Part shown: in pieces, positions 44,225 through 53,192 of the stretch | How the letters are laid out: each line of letters begins with the position of its first letter | How positions within the stretch are numbered: position 1 is the stretch's first letter | NCBI RefSeq assembly: GCF_024494725.1 | Contig: NZ_JANHDK010000001.1 | Coordinates: 682,001-746,000, forward strand | DNA length: 64,000 nt | From: Haloplanus ruber | GTDB lineage: Archaea > Halobacteriota > Halobacteria > Halobacteriales > Haloferacaceae | Direction: 5' to 3' | Translations under genes and position numbers: made by a program | Notes under the pieces: generated by a model | Told to the model about the DNA's origin: nothing | Seen by the model: the letters and a program-made list of their open reading frames with translations, nothing else | Database searches by the model: none

Positions 44225-45012
44225 TCGAAGCGCGGGGACTGACACACGCGTATCCGGACGGAACGACGGCAATCCAAGACGTGACAGTCTCCATCGACGA
44301 GGGCGAGCGGGTCGCAGTCATCGGTGCGAACGGGTCGGGCAAGAGCACGCTGCAACTCGCCCTCGGCGGACTCGTCGAGCCGACAGCGGGCACGGTAAGG
44401 TACTTCGACGAGACCACAGACGCCGAAGCCGTCAGGGACCGACTGGGCGTGTTGCTCCAAGACCCGGACGACTACCTGTTCAACACGACGGTCCGCGAGG
44501 ACCTCGAATACGGACCGGCACAGCTCGGGATGTCCCGCGAGGCGGCAACACAGCGGGTCGCACACGTCGCTGCCGAACTCGGTCTCGATGCCCTGCTGGA
44601 TCGCCCGCCGTTCCGCTTGTCAGGAGGGGAGAAACAGCGGGCAGCGGTCGCGAGCGTCCTCGCGTTCGAGCCGGACGTGCTCTTGCTCGACGAACCGTTC
44701 GGTGCCGTCGACGCCCACTATCGAGACCGAATCCTGAAACTGGTGACCGACCACGAGGGGACGGTCGTCCTGTTCACGCCGTCGCTGGACGTCGTGGCCG
44801 ACGTCGCCGACCGAGTGATCGTCGTCGGACCGGACGGGTCGATAGCCGCGGACGGGTCTGTTCGAGACGTGCTGACAGATAGCACGTTGCTGCAAGCGAA
44901 CGGACTTCGACCGCCGGCGACGGTGACGCTGTTCGAGGGGATTCTCGACGCCGACGACGTGCCGCTGACCGTCTCGGACGCACGGGCCTACCTTCTGGAC
45001 GAGTTGGGGTAG
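44212..45012 (+). CDS. nikO: Nickel ECF transporter ATP-binding subunit (CbiO/NikO)
   Basis: A 266-residue ABC ATPase. Walker A is GANGSGKST (about residue 43), Q-loop LLQDPDDYLF, signature LSGGEKQRAA (about 137), Walker B VLLLDEPFGAVD and a switch region lacking the usual His in VLFTPSLD. It energises metal uptake with NikM, NikN and NikQ. A GTG at 44221 is an alternative start, three codons on. Last gene of the operon. Confidence 0.92.
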   Translation: MGPVIEARGLTHAYPDGTTAIQDVTVSIDEGERVAVIGANGSGKSTLQLALGGLVEPTAGTVRYFDETTDAEAVRDRLGVLLQDPDDYLFNTTVREDLEYGPAQLGMSREAATQRVAHVAAELGLDALLDRPPFRLSGGEKQRAAVASVLAFEPDVLLLDEPFGAVDAHYRDRILKLVTDHEGTVVLFTPSLDVVADVADRVIVVGPDGSIAADGSVRDVLTDSTLLQANGLRPPATVTLFEGILDADDVPLTVSDARAYLLDELG

Positions 45013-45128
45013 CACCGAGTCGGCCCACACCCGAACGGCGTCACCCACAGAGCAGTCGTGACGGGACGTCGTTCGGGCGACGGGTGCGGTACGTCGATGC
45101 CTTGCGGGCCGTGGGCCGGACAGCGGGA

Positions 45129-46631
45129 TCACTCCGTCTCGCGGATCGTCCCGCCGCTCAGACCATCCCACGCCACCCGGTAGCCAAGTCGCGACAGGAC
45201 CGCGCTCGTCTCCGAGAGACCCACCGCCGACAGCCGTTCCTCGACGGCATCGAGCGGTTGTCCAGGTTCGAGCGCCGCGTCGAGGTCGGCCAGAATCTCG
45301 GGGCGGACCAGCGTCCGTCCAACCCGTTCGTGGTCGGGGACGGCGACGGTATCGAGGGCGTCCTCGCTGACCCCGTGGGTCGCCGCGAGGTCGGCGAGAG
45401 ACACCACGTCCGCCTCGGGTCGGAGTTCGTCGGGCAGGCTCGCCCGCGTCTCCTCGACGAGGTCGGTCTCGTAGCGCCGGAGGGCATCGACGACGTCTTT
45501 CACCCGGACGGTCCCCGAGTAGGTGATCGCGCGGTGGTCTCGGGCCTCGATTTCGTCGCTGACGCCGAGGCTCTCGTCGACCGCGACGAGCAACTCGACG
45601 TCCTCCACGTCGGCGAGTTGCCCGAGTTTCTTCTCGACGTACTCGGGGGTCCAAAAGCCCATGATCTCGAAGAAGACGCGAAAGTCGGCAAAGCGGTAGT
45701 CGAAGGCGAAATCGGGGATCATCACGCGCCGCCCGACGGCCAGCGGCTCGGGTTCGCGCACGAGGTCCCAGTCCAGGTCGAGCGCGGCAAACCGGGCCGC
45801 AAAGTCGGCCTCGACGCCGCTGTCGTAGGTCGGTTCGGTGATCGGGTCGACGCCCGGCACCCCCACGTCCGCGTCCGTGAGGACGAGTTCGCGCTCGGTG
45901 CCGCGGTCGTCTATCGTCGCCACCAGTCGCCAGTCGGCTGCCGTCGCGACCGACCGCAACAGCCGGGCGAAGGCCGTTCCGTACCGCCGGGTTCGCCGGA
46001 AGAGGTGATCGGGACCGGTCACCACCACCTCACGCCCGGCGTCGGTTCGGTGAATCTCGTACATCAGCCCCAGACGCTTGACCGCCGAGATCAGCGCCTT
46101 CGGGTCGGAACTGCGGACCCGCACCTCGACGGCGTCGAACAGCGCGGTCTGAGCGAGCGACAGATCGTACTGAGCGAGGAGTTCGTCGGGCGTCCACCGA
46201 GGATCGAACTCGGCGAGCACCTGCCGCGTCTCGCGGTCAGCGTACAGCGAGTCGGCGACGGCCGCGGCGTCGACGCCGAGTCGGTCGGCGGCGCGGCCGA
46301 GCGCCCGATCCCGGTCGGCCTCGGTGACGACACCCACCGCCGCCGCGGCCTCGAACGCGACTCGCCTGGCCCGTTCGGGAGGGATTGCCGCACGCGTCTC
46401 GAAGGTTGCGTCCCGTTCACACAGCGCCGCGAACCCGCGGACGAGTTTGAAGTCGTCGGCCTCGCGCTCTAGGTCTTCGAGCGCGGCATCGAGTGCCGAC
46501 CGCGGCTCATCCACGTGGTCGGCGACGGTCCCGAGGACGCGCGCGGCCAGCGGCCGGTCGGCGCGCTCGGCGAACTGCGGACGGTAGCCGCCGCCGGCCC
46601 GCGACACCCGGAGAAGATTCTTCCGGAGCAC
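45129..46631 (-). CDS. bax1: Bax1-type nuclease, XPB partner (DUF790)
   Basis: A 500-residue DUF790 protein. It begins VLRKNLLRVSRAGG and has an N-terminal helical region, a central domain, and a C-terminal nuclease-like core with acidic residues in YDSGVEADFAARF and MIPDFAFDY, VFFEIMGFWTPEYVEKK: the Glu, Asp-Phe and Glu...Lys pattern of a PD-(D/E)XK fold. Bax1 is known to bind archaeal XPB helicase and cut bubble DNA in nucleotide excision repair. The GTG start at 46631 is supported by an AATAAAG element (46654-46660) 23-29 bp upstream on the minus strand. Confidence 0.88.
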   Translation of the reverse strand: MLRKNLLRVSRAGGGYRPQFAERADRPLAARVLGTVADHVDEPRSALDAALEDLEREADDFKLVRGFAALCERDATFETRAAIPPERARRVAFEAAAAVGVVTEADRDRALGRAADRLGVDAAAVADSLYADRETRQVLAEFDPRWTPDELLAQYDLSLAQTALFDAVEVRVRSSDPKALISAVKRLGLMYEIHRTDAGREVVVTGPDHLFRRTRRYGTAFARLLRSVATAADWRLVATIDDRGTERELVLTDADVGVPGVDPITEPTYDSGVEADFAARFAALDLDWDLVREPEPLAVGRRVMIPDFAFDYRFADFRVFFEIMGFWTPEYVEKKLGQLADVEDVELLVAVDESLGVSDEIEARDHRAITYSGTVRVKDVVDALRRYETDLVEETRASLPDELRPEADVVSLADLAATHGVSEDALDTVAVPDHERVGRTLVRPEILADLDAALEPGQPLDAVEERLSAVGLSETSAVLSRLGYRVAWDGLSGGTIRETE

Positions 46632-46719
46632 GCCCGACGCTGGGCGCTCCGCGAATAAAGTCCCGCCGACGGTCGGGCGCGAGGACAACGCTCTTGTCGC
46701 TCGCCGGGGTCGGTCCGGT

Positions 46720-47106
46720 ATGGACAGGCGTCGCGTCCTCGCCCTCCTCGGACTCGCGCTCTCCCCCGGGTGCGCCACGCCCGGTGCGACCGGCCCACGA
46801 ACCCCGCCGACACCGGGCGAGCGTTCCCCCGCGGCCGGCGAGAACGGGGAGTTGCGCATCACCGACCAGGACTTCGAGGCGGGCGACGACGGCCACCTGC
46901 GGGTGCTGGCGACGGTGCAAAATCCGACGGGAACCGAGCGGACGCGGACGCTCGTCGTCGCCGTCACCGTCGGGGGAACGACGACCGAGCGGCGTCGCGA
47001 GGTGACCGTGCCCGCCGACGCCGACCAGGAGGTGGCCGTCGACTTCGAGACGGTCCCTTACGACGACTTCACCGGCGGTGGCTCGTTGCAGTCGCGCCTC
47101 GAGTGA
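46720..47106 (+). CDS. Putative lipoprotein with FxLYD-like domain
   Basis: A 128-residue protein. The N-terminus MDRRRVLALLGLALSPGC looks like a twin-arginine signal ending in a lipobox cysteine (about residue 18). A Pro/Thr-rich linker precedes a beta-sandwich domain (about 45-120; HLRVLATVQNPTGTERT) similar to FxLYD-type extracellular domains. Probably a membrane-anchored surface protein of unknown function. Divergent from bax1. Confidence 0.72.
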   Translation: MDRRRVLALLGLALSPGCATPGATGPRTPPTPGERSPAAGENGELRITDQDFEAGDDGHLRVLATVQNPTGTERTRTLVVAVTVGGTTTERRREVTVPADADQEVAVDFETVPYDDFTGGGSLQSRLE

Positions 47107-47285
47107 GGCCGGCGACACAAGCCATAAGCCGGGTGAGTATCCTATCACCGAACACACATGCTTCGGCGACGTGATGATCGCCGCTCGATCCAGTCGCGGC
47201 GCTCGGGACGCGAGCCGCCGGTACTGTGTCTCACTCTCCAAGGACCCCCTCGATCCGGGACTCCGTGCGGCGTCCGGTTCGCGTC

Positions 47286-48629
47286 ATGAGCCGACTCACC
47301 ACCTGGCTGGATCGATCCCGCTCGGGGCGGCTCGGTCTCCCGGAGGTGATCGCGATGGGGGTCGGCGGGATGGTTTCGGGGGGAATCTACGCCGTCCTCG
47401 GCGTCGCGATGCGCCAAGCGGGCAACGCCGTCCCGCTCTCGTATCTCGTCGCGGGGATCATTACGCTTCTCACGGCCTACTCCTATCTGGAACTCACGCT
47501 GCATTTCGGCGAACGCGGTGGCGTCTTCTCCTTCGTAGAACACGTCGTCGACGATCCGACCGTCGCCGCGTACGTCGGCTGGGTACTCATCGTCGGCTAC
47601 GTGGGCGTGATGGCGATGTACGCCTTCGCCTTCGGCGCGTACACGCTCACCGCCGCGCGGGCCATCGTGGGGATACATCTCCCACAGCTTCTGCGGCCGA
47701 TCATCTCGGCGTTGATCGTCGCTGCATTTGTCGGTCTCAACGTCCGGGGCGTCCACGAGACTGGCCTCTTCGAGGACATCGCGGTGTACGTCAAAGTCGT
47801 GATCCTGCTGTCCCTCTCGGCACTCGGCGTCGTCTTCTACGACGGAAGCGTGACGGCACTCGACTTCTTCGATAAGGGCGTGTTCAGCCCGCTCACTGGC
47901 TTTGCCGTCATCTTCGTCTCCTACGAAGGGTTCCAACTGCTGGTCTATGACTACGAGGACATCGAGAACGTAGAACGGGTGTTGCCCGTCGGGATGTACG
48001 CCGCCATCCTGCTCTCGATGCTAATCTACGTCTCGGTGTCGTTCATGGCGACACTCCATCTCACACCGGCACAACTTCTCGCCCATCAAGAGGTCGCCCT
48101 CGCGGAGGCAGTGTCCAACATCCCAGTGCTGGGGGGTGCCGGATTCGTCCTCGTCATCCTCTCGGCCATGAAAAGCACCTCCTCGGGCATCAACGCGACC
48201 CTCTTTGGTACCTCGCGGCTGGTCCATAAGATCGCCACAGAGGGGGCGCTGCCACGCCTGTTCTCCTTTCGAAACCGCGAGGGAATCCCCGTCTACTCGC
48301 TGTTGACCATCGGTGGACTGACCGCGGCGCTTGCCGCTCTCGGGACGCTCAAGCAGATCACCGAGTTCGGATCGGTGGCGTTTCTGCTCTCGTTTACCAT
48401 CACGAACTACACGAGCGTCGTCCTCGCCGACGAGACGGGGGCGAATCGCCTCATTCCCACGCTTGGACTGCTCGGCACGGGAATCGCCCTCCCGACGGTG
48501 CTGTATCACCTCTATCGCACCGACGTCGAGATACTGCTCTGGGTCGTCGGCATCTTCACGTTCGTCTTTCTCGTCGAGTCCCTCTACGTCGAGCGGCGGT
48601 CGTTCAACCCCGCCGACGTCGATCCGTGA
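47286..48629 (+). CDS. APC-superfamily amino-acid permease
   Basis: A 447-residue protein with about 12 hydrophobic helices. LPEVIAMGVGGMVSGGIYAVL is the unwound TM1 region (GGMVSGGIY) typical of APC carriers; LTLHFGERGGVFSFVEHVV and AMKSTSSGINATLFGTSRL are also typical. Substrate unknown, probably an amino acid. Start at 47286 gives MSRLTTWLD; a GTG 20 codons upstream only adds an Arg/Pro-rich tail. It sits between bax1 and xpb, which are usually adjacent. Confidence 0.87.
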   Translation: MSRLTTWLDRSRSGRLGLPEVIAMGVGGMVSGGIYAVLGVAMRQAGNAVPLSYLVAGIITLLTAYSYLELTLHFGERGGVFSFVEHVVDDPTVAAYVGWVLIVGYVGVMAMYAFAFGAYTLTAARAIVGIHLPQLLRPIISALIVAAFVGLNVRGVHETGLFEDIAVYVKVVILLSLSALGVVFYDGSVTALDFFDKGVFSPLTGFAVIFVSYEGFQLLVYDYEDIENVERVLPVGMYAAILLSMLIYVSVSFMATLHLTPAQLLAHQEVALAEAVSNIPVLGGAGFVLVILSAMKSTSSGINATLFGTSRLVHKIATEGALPRLFSFRNREGIPVYSLLTIGGLTAALAALGTLKQITEFGSVAFLLSFTITNYTSVVLADETGANRLIPTLGLLGTGIALPTVLYHLYRTDVEILLWVVGIFTFVFLVESLYVERRSFNPADVDP

Positions 48630-48720
48630 CCGGCCCGGCGTGCGCGAATCGATATCGTCGCCTTCGTAGGTTGTCACGACCGGCGTTCGAGACGCCCCTC
48701 GGCCAGCAGGCAGGGTCGGC

Positions 48721-50067
48721 TCACCGCCGTCGGTCGGCCACACGCTCCTCGGCCGTCTCGGCGCTCACCACCTCGTAGCAGACGGCGCTTCGGCCGTCGG
48801 CCTTCGGGCGGAGCACCCGCCCGAGGCGCTGGGTAAACTCGCGTTCGCTCCCACTCCCCGAGAGGATCACGCCCACGCTCGCGTCGGGCACGTCGACGCC
48901 CTCGTCGAGGACGTTCGCGGCCACGACACGCGTGTACGTCCCCTCGCGGAATCGGTCGAGGATGGCGCGTCGCTCGCTCGCCCCTGTCTCGGCGGTGATC
49001 GCCGGGGCGAGAAATCGCTCCGAGAGTCGGTAGACGAGGTCGGTGTGGGCGGTAAAGACGATGGTTCGTGCCTCCGGGTGGCGCGCGAAGATGCGCTCCA
49101 AGGCGTCGACCTTCGCCGCCGAGTTCATCATGATCTCGCGGGCCTCCTGTTTGGCCAACAGCGCCTCCCGGGCCCGTGGATCGCTCCCCGACCGCTTGAC
49201 GAGTTCGCGGTAGTCGCTCCCGCTGGACAGCGAGAGATTCGAGGTCTTGAGGTAGTCGACGAAGGTTCCCTGGGCGTCCTCGTAGGCCTCGCGCTCGGTG
49301 GGCGTGAGTTCCACCTCGACACGCCGGAGTTCGTAGTCCGCGAGGTGGTCGCCAGCCAGGTCGTCGACCGAGCGGTCGTAGACGACGGGGCCGACGAGGT
49401 CCGCGACTACCTCGTGAGCGCCGTCCGGGCGCTCGAAGGTGGCGGTCAGCCCCAGGCGGGCGGGCGCCGGGAGTAAGCGGGCGATGTCGCGGTAGCCCTC
49501 GCCCCCGAGGTGGTGAACTTCGTCGAAGACCACGAAGCCGAACTGGTCGCCCACCTCGTCGGCCCGGAGGTACGCGGAGTCGTAGGTGGCGACCGTCAGG
49601 GCTTCGAGGCGTTGCTCGCCGCCGCCCAGTTGGCCGACCGGGACGGCAAACTCCGTCTCCAGTTCGCGGCGCCACTGGGTCAGGAGGTCGACCGTCGGCA
49701 CGACCACGAGCGTCGGCGTCGACAGGTCGGCCATCGCGCGGACCGCGACGACGGTCTTCCCACTCCCCGTCGGGAGTTCGAGGACCCCCCGTCTACCCGC
49801 CTCCGTCCACGCCGCGAGCGCCGCGGACTGGTAGTCCCGGAGGTCGTACGTCGTCGACAGGTCGAGGGTAGGGAGGTCGAACACTTGATCCTCGTAGCCG
49901 ACGCCGGCAGCGTCGAGGGCGTCCCGGAGCGCGGCATATCGGTGCGCCGGCGCCCGGAGAGTGCCGCTTCGCTCGTCGAACGCGACGGGGAGGGCGTCGG
50001 CGACGGCAGAGTCGAGGTCGCCGTCGAGACGGACCGTGCCGTCGGCGAATCGGGCGACGAGGGTCAC
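48721..50067 (-). CDS. xpb: XPB/Rad25-type DNA repair helicase
   Basis: A 448-residue superfamily 2 helicase. N-terminal damage-recognition-like domain (about 1-75), then motif I LPTGSGKTVVAV, motif II VVFDEVHHLG, motif III GLTATFERPDG, the RED-like and thumb region (about 215-280), motif V ANVLDEGVDVPDASV and motif VI EFTQRLGRVLRPK. It unwinds DNA in nucleotide excision repair with the nuclease Bax1 (45.1-46.6 kb). Start is GTG at 50067 (VTLVARF); upstream codons are not conserved-looking. Confidence 0.92.
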   Translation of the reverse strand: MTLVARFADGTVRLDGDLDSAVADALPVAFDERSGTLRAPAHRYAALRDALDAAGVGYEDQVFDLPTLDLSTTYDLRDYQSAALAAWTEAGRRGVLELPTGSGKTVVAVRAMADLSTPTLVVVPTVDLLTQWRRELETEFAVPVGQLGGGEQRLEALTVATYDSAYLRADEVGDQFGFVVFDEVHHLGGEGYRDIARLLPAPARLGLTATFERPDGAHEVVADLVGPVVYDRSVDDLAGDHLADYELRRVEVELTPTEREAYEDAQGTFVDYLKTSNLSLSSGSDYRELVKRSGSDPRAREALLAKQEAREIMMNSAAKVDALERIFARHPEARTIVFTAHTDLVYRLSERFLAPAITAETGASERRAILDRFREGTYTRVVAANVLDEGVDVPDASVGVILSGSGSEREFTQRLGRVLRPKADGRSAVCYEVVSAETAEERVADRRR

Positions 50068-50089
50068 GGCCGGACTTCGAGGGGTGGAA

Positions 50090-50096
50090 ATATATG
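50090..50096 (+). promoter_or_regulatory. TATA element before the 52-aa gene and aminotransferase
   Basis: ATATATG 23-29 bp upstream of the ATG at 50119. It supports that small ORF as the first gene of the aminotransferase operon. Confidence 0.65.
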
Positions 50097-50118
50097 CCCT
50101 CCGCACCCCCCGTCACAC

Positions 50119-50277
50119 ATGGCATCAGAAGATCTCGACGCCGAGGTGGCGTCCTTCCTCGACGCCGCCGAACGCGTCTACGACGAGTACGACGACGGGT
50201 ACGTCGACGCCGACAGCGCGCTCTCGGAACTCGGCGATCACGTCTCCACCCTGCGAGACGCATACGAGGGGGAGTGA
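50119..50277 (+). CDS. Small acidic protein (52 aa) coupled to the aminotransferase
   Basis: A 52-residue acidic, helix-rich protein (MASEDLDAEVASFLDAAERV, then YVDADSALSELGDHVSTLRD). Its TATA element has leaderless spacing, and its TGA overlaps the next ATG by one base (TGATG), so it is transcribed and coupled to the aminotransferase. No family recognised; a regulatory or chaperone-like role is only a guess. Confidence 0.72.
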   Translation: MASEDLDAEVASFLDAAERVYDEYDDGYVDADSALSELGDHVSTLRDAYEGE

Positions 50278-51398
50278 TGTCCGAGTTCTCTCCACGCGTC
50301 GAGGCGATATCCATCAGCGGCATCCGCGAGGTGTTCGAGGCTGCCGGCGAGGACGCGATCAATCTCGGTCTCGGTCAACCGGACTTTCCGACGCCGGAAC
50401 ACGCTCGCGCGGCGGCCGTCGAGGCCATCGAGGCCGGGAAGGCCGACGCCTACACGGGTAACAAGGGAATCCGGCCGCTCCGCGAGGCCATCGCCGCCAA
50501 GCACGAACGGGATCAGGGCGTCGCGGTCGATCCCGGGGACGTCATCGCAACCGCCGGCGGGAGCGAGGCGCTCCACCTCGCTCTCGAGGCCCACGTCGAC
50601 GCCGGCCAGGAGGTGCTGATCCCCGACCCAGGGTTCGTCTCCTACGACGCACTGACGAAACTCGCGGGCGGGAAGCCGGTGCCGGTCCCCGTACGCGAGG
50701 ACCTGACACTCGATCCCGCCGCGGTGGAGGACGCCATCACCGACGACACCGCGATGTTCGTCGTCAACAGCCCCGGTAATCCGACGGGCGCCGTCTCCCC
50801 CGAGGAGGACGTCCGGGAGTTCGCCCGCATCGCCGACGAACACGACGTGGTCTGTCTCTCCGACGAGGTGTACGAACACTTCGTCTTCGGCGGCGACCAC
50901 CACTCGCCGCTCTCATACGCCGACACCGACAGCGTGGTCGTCGTCAACGGCTGTTCGAAGACCTACTCCATGACGGGGTGGCGACTCGGCTGGGTCACCG
51001 CCTCCACCCGCCGGATCGAGCGGATGCTCCGCGTCCACCAGTACATTCAAGCGTGTGCCTCCGCGCCGGCACAGTACGCCGCGGAGGCGGCCCTCTCCGG
51101 TTCACAGGACGTCGTCGACGAGATGTGTGACACCTTCCGAGAGCGGCGTGACCTCCTCCTCGACCGGTTCGAGGCGATGGGCGTCGAGGTACCGACTCCG
51201 CGGGGTGCCTTCTACGCCATGCCGAAGGTACCGGACGGGTTCGTCGACGCCTGCATCGAACGGGACGTAATCGTCGTCCCCGGCGACGCCTTCGGCGCGA
51301 ACGGCGCGGGCCACGCCCGGGTTTCCTACGCCAACGACGCCGACACGCTCCGCGAGGCGCTCGACGTGATGGCCGACGTGGTCGCGGACCTTCGCTGA
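50277..51398 (+). CDS. Aspartate/aromatic-type aminotransferase (class I/II)
   Basis: A 373-residue PLP enzyme of fold type I. INLGLGQPDFPTPEHA and YTGNKGIRPLREAIA at the N-terminus; VVNSPGNPTGAVS; the PLP-lysine in NGCSKTYSMTGWRLGW (about residue 227); and the substrate arginine in GHARVSYAND near the C-terminus. It belongs to the aspartate aminotransferase I-gamma type. Substrate specificity is not certain from sequence alone. Confidence 0.92.
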   Translation: MSEFSPRVEAISISGIREVFEAAGEDAINLGLGQPDFPTPEHARAAAVEAIEAGKADAYTGNKGIRPLREAIAAKHERDQGVAVDPGDVIATAGGSEALHLALEAHVDAGQEVLIPDPGFVSYDALTKLAGGKPVPVPVREDLTLDPAAVEDAITDDTAMFVVNSPGNPTGAVSPEEDVREFARIADEHDVVCLSDEVYEHFVFGGDHHSPLSYADTDSVVVVNGCSKTYSMTGWRLGWVTASTRRIERMLRVHQYIQACASAPAQYAAEAALSGSQDVVDEMCDTFRERRDLLLDRFEAMGVEVPTPRGAFYAMPKVPDGFVDACIERDVIVVPGDAFGANGAGHARVSYANDADTLREALDVMADVVADLR

Positions 51399-51457
51399 CC
51401 GACCACGAACCGACCGTTCGGGACCCGGCGGAGGGAATTGTCTCGGCACGCCGGGGA

Positions 51458-51526
51458 TAAACTGCAATAAACTGGTGATCGTAGTGTCAGCGACGCATTA
51501 AACTAGCCACGTGACGTGAGTTTATT
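51458..51526. repeat. Cluster of TAAACT motifs between convergent genes
   Basis: TAAACT occurs at 51458-51463, 51468-51473 and 51499-51504 in direct orientation, and its complement AGTTTA at 51519-51524. The AATAAACT (51466) and AGTTTATT (51519) arms make an 8-bp inverted repeat. The stretch is AT-richer than its surroundings. Confidence 0.5.
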
Positions 51527-51579
51527 CGCCCGCTGACGGCTCCGTTCCTCCCCTCGCCGCACATCCTGGTTGGATGAAC

Positions 51580-51600
51580 GCGAGCGCCACCCGCGCTCGC
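51580..51600. terminator. Strong hairpin between convergent genes
   Basis: GCGAGCGC (51580-51587) and GCGCTCGC (51593-51600) form a perfect 8-bp stem with a 5-base loop, followed on the plus strand by TCTCTT. Its place between the aminotransferase and ychF ends suggests a bidirectional terminator, although haloarchaeal termination usually relies on U-runs. Confidence 0.4.
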
Positions 51601-51614
51601 TCTCTTCGACGGTC

Positions 51615-52796
51615 TCAGTTCGCAGTGCTGACGATCTTAATCACGTCGCCCTCCGAGAGTTCGTGATCCTCGCCGATCCGCCGGTCGGAGCGGGCGTCGA
51701 CGGCGTGGAGGTACCCGTCGCCGATGTCGGTGTGGATGGCGTACGCGAGGTCGGGCGGGGTAGCCCCCCGCGGGAGCAAGACGGCGTCGGGAAGAACGTT
51801 CCCGGCGCCGTCGGTCCACCGCGTTTCGTTTTGAACCGGGAAGACGGTGATCCGGTCGAGTAGGTCGTAGACGGCAGTGTCGATAGCGGCCTGGACGCCG
51901 GTGCCGCCCTGGGTCGCCATCACCTCGCGGATGCGGTCGAGTCCCTCGCGCTGGGCGTCGCTCACGTCGCCGGCGACGTCGAATTCGGGGTCGCCGGGGC
52001 CGTAGTCGACGGCGCCGGCGTCCGCGGCGGTTCGCAAGGCGAGTTCGCCCTCGGCCGTCGCCGGGACGACAGGCTTGTCGGTCGCGCGCAGTCGCTCCAG
52101 ATCCTCCGCGGGCGCCACGTCGGCCTTGTTGGCGACGACGACCAGCGGTTTGGTGCGTGCGCGGACCTCGCGGGCGAGCGCGGCCCGGTGGTCGTCGGTC
52201 CACTGGATCGGGTCCTCGGGATAGTCGAGTGCCCGGAGGCTGGCGGCCACGTCCGCGACCGTCGCCCCGAAGCCGGTGAGCATGTCCGTGAGAACCTCGT
52301 CGATGTCGAAGTCGGGCGACCGGGACTTGCGCTCGACGCCCTCCCAGTTGCGGTCGATGATACCCGCGAGCCACTGGTCCATCTCGCGCTCGACGAAGTC
52401 CACCTCCTCGACCGGGTCGTAGGTGCCGACCTCGACGGGTTCGCCCTCGGCGTTGGTCCCGCCCGAGGCGTCGACGACGTTGAGGATGGCGTCGGCGTCG
52501 GTGAGTTCGTCGAGAAACTGGTTGCCCAATCCTTTCCCTTCGTGGGCACCCGGAACCAGTCCCGCCACGTCGAGGAGTTCGACGGGGACGTAGCGCGTGC
52601 CGTTTCGACAGCGCTCGTTGCCACAGCGCTCGTCGCGGTCGAGACAGGGGCAGTCGGTGCGGGCGTGGGTCACCCCGCGGTTGGCGTCGATGGTCGTGAA
52701 GGGGTAGTTCCCCACGTCCACCTCCGCGCGGGTGGCGGCCTGATAGAACGTGGACTTGCCCGCGTTGGGCTTGCCCGCGAGTGCGAGAGAGAGCAT
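51615..52796 (-). CDS. ychF: YchF-type GTP/ATP-binding protein (archaeal)
   Basis: A 393-residue P-loop protein of the Obg/YchF group. G1 is GKPNAGKST at residues 8-16; G2 NYPFTTI; G3 [20 protein letters not shown]4-like [10 protein letters not shown] Cys-rich insert follows the G2 region ([15 protein letters not shown]). A TGS-like domain ends the protein ([24 protein letters not shown]). It binds ribosomes and helps in translation or stress control. Confidence 0.93.
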   Translation of the reverse strand: MLSLALAGKPNAGKSTFYQAATRAEVDVGNYPFTTIDANRGVTHARTDCPCLDRDERCGNERCRNGTRYVPVELLDVAGLVPGAHEGKGLGNQFLDELTDADAILNVVDASGGTNAEGEPVEVGTYDPVEEVDFVEREMDQWLAGIIDRNWEGVERKSRSPDFDIDEVLTDMLTGFGATVADVAASLRALDYPEDPIQWTDDHRAALAREVRARTKPLVVVANKADVAPAEDLERLRATDKPVVPATAEGELALRTAADAGAVDYGPGDPEFDVAGDVSDAQREGLDRIREVMATQGGTGVQAAIDTAVYDLLDRITVFPVQNETRWTDGAGNVLPDAVLLPRGATPPDLAYAIHTDIGDGYLHAVDARSDRRIGEDHELSEGDVIKIVSTAN

Positions 52797-52916
52797 AGTG
52801 AACCGTGGCGGGTCGCGGGGAATTTAGTTTCGGTCGACTCGGTGTCGAACCGTCGTCCGTGTCCGTCGCACGTTCTGGTGGAAACGTTTACGCAGTAGAA
52901 GACGCTACAAGCGGGT

Positions 52917-53192
52917 ATGGCAACGTCCGTGAAGATGGACGACGATACCAAGGCCCGCCTCGAACGCCTCCAGGCCGAGATTCGGCTACAGACGGGCCGG
53001 CGCGTAACCCAGCAGGAACTGCTGGCGCGACTCGTCGAGGACGCAATCGAGTCCAAGGCCGACCTCGTCGACTCGTTCCGCGAGGAACGCGTGCCCCTCG
53101 CCGACGCGGAGCGCGCGGCGTTTCACGAGGGGATGGTTTCCTCGGGCGTCACGACGAGCGAGGGGGACATCGACGACGTGCTGTACGGATGA
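52917..53192 (+). CDS. vapB: VapB-type antitoxin
   Basis: A 91-residue protein with an N-terminal ribbon-helix-helix (TSVKMDDDTKARLERLQAEI) and an acidic C-terminal tail that should wrap the toxin. ATG at 52917 has a GTTTACG TATA element 25-31 bp upstream (52886-52892). It overlaps the toxin gene by 4 bp (ATGA). It probably represses its own operon. Confidence 0.82.
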   Translation: MATSVKMDDDTKARLERLQAEIRLQTGRRVTQQELLARLVEDAIESKADLVDSFREERVPLADAERAAFHEGMVSSGVTTSEGDIDDVLYG

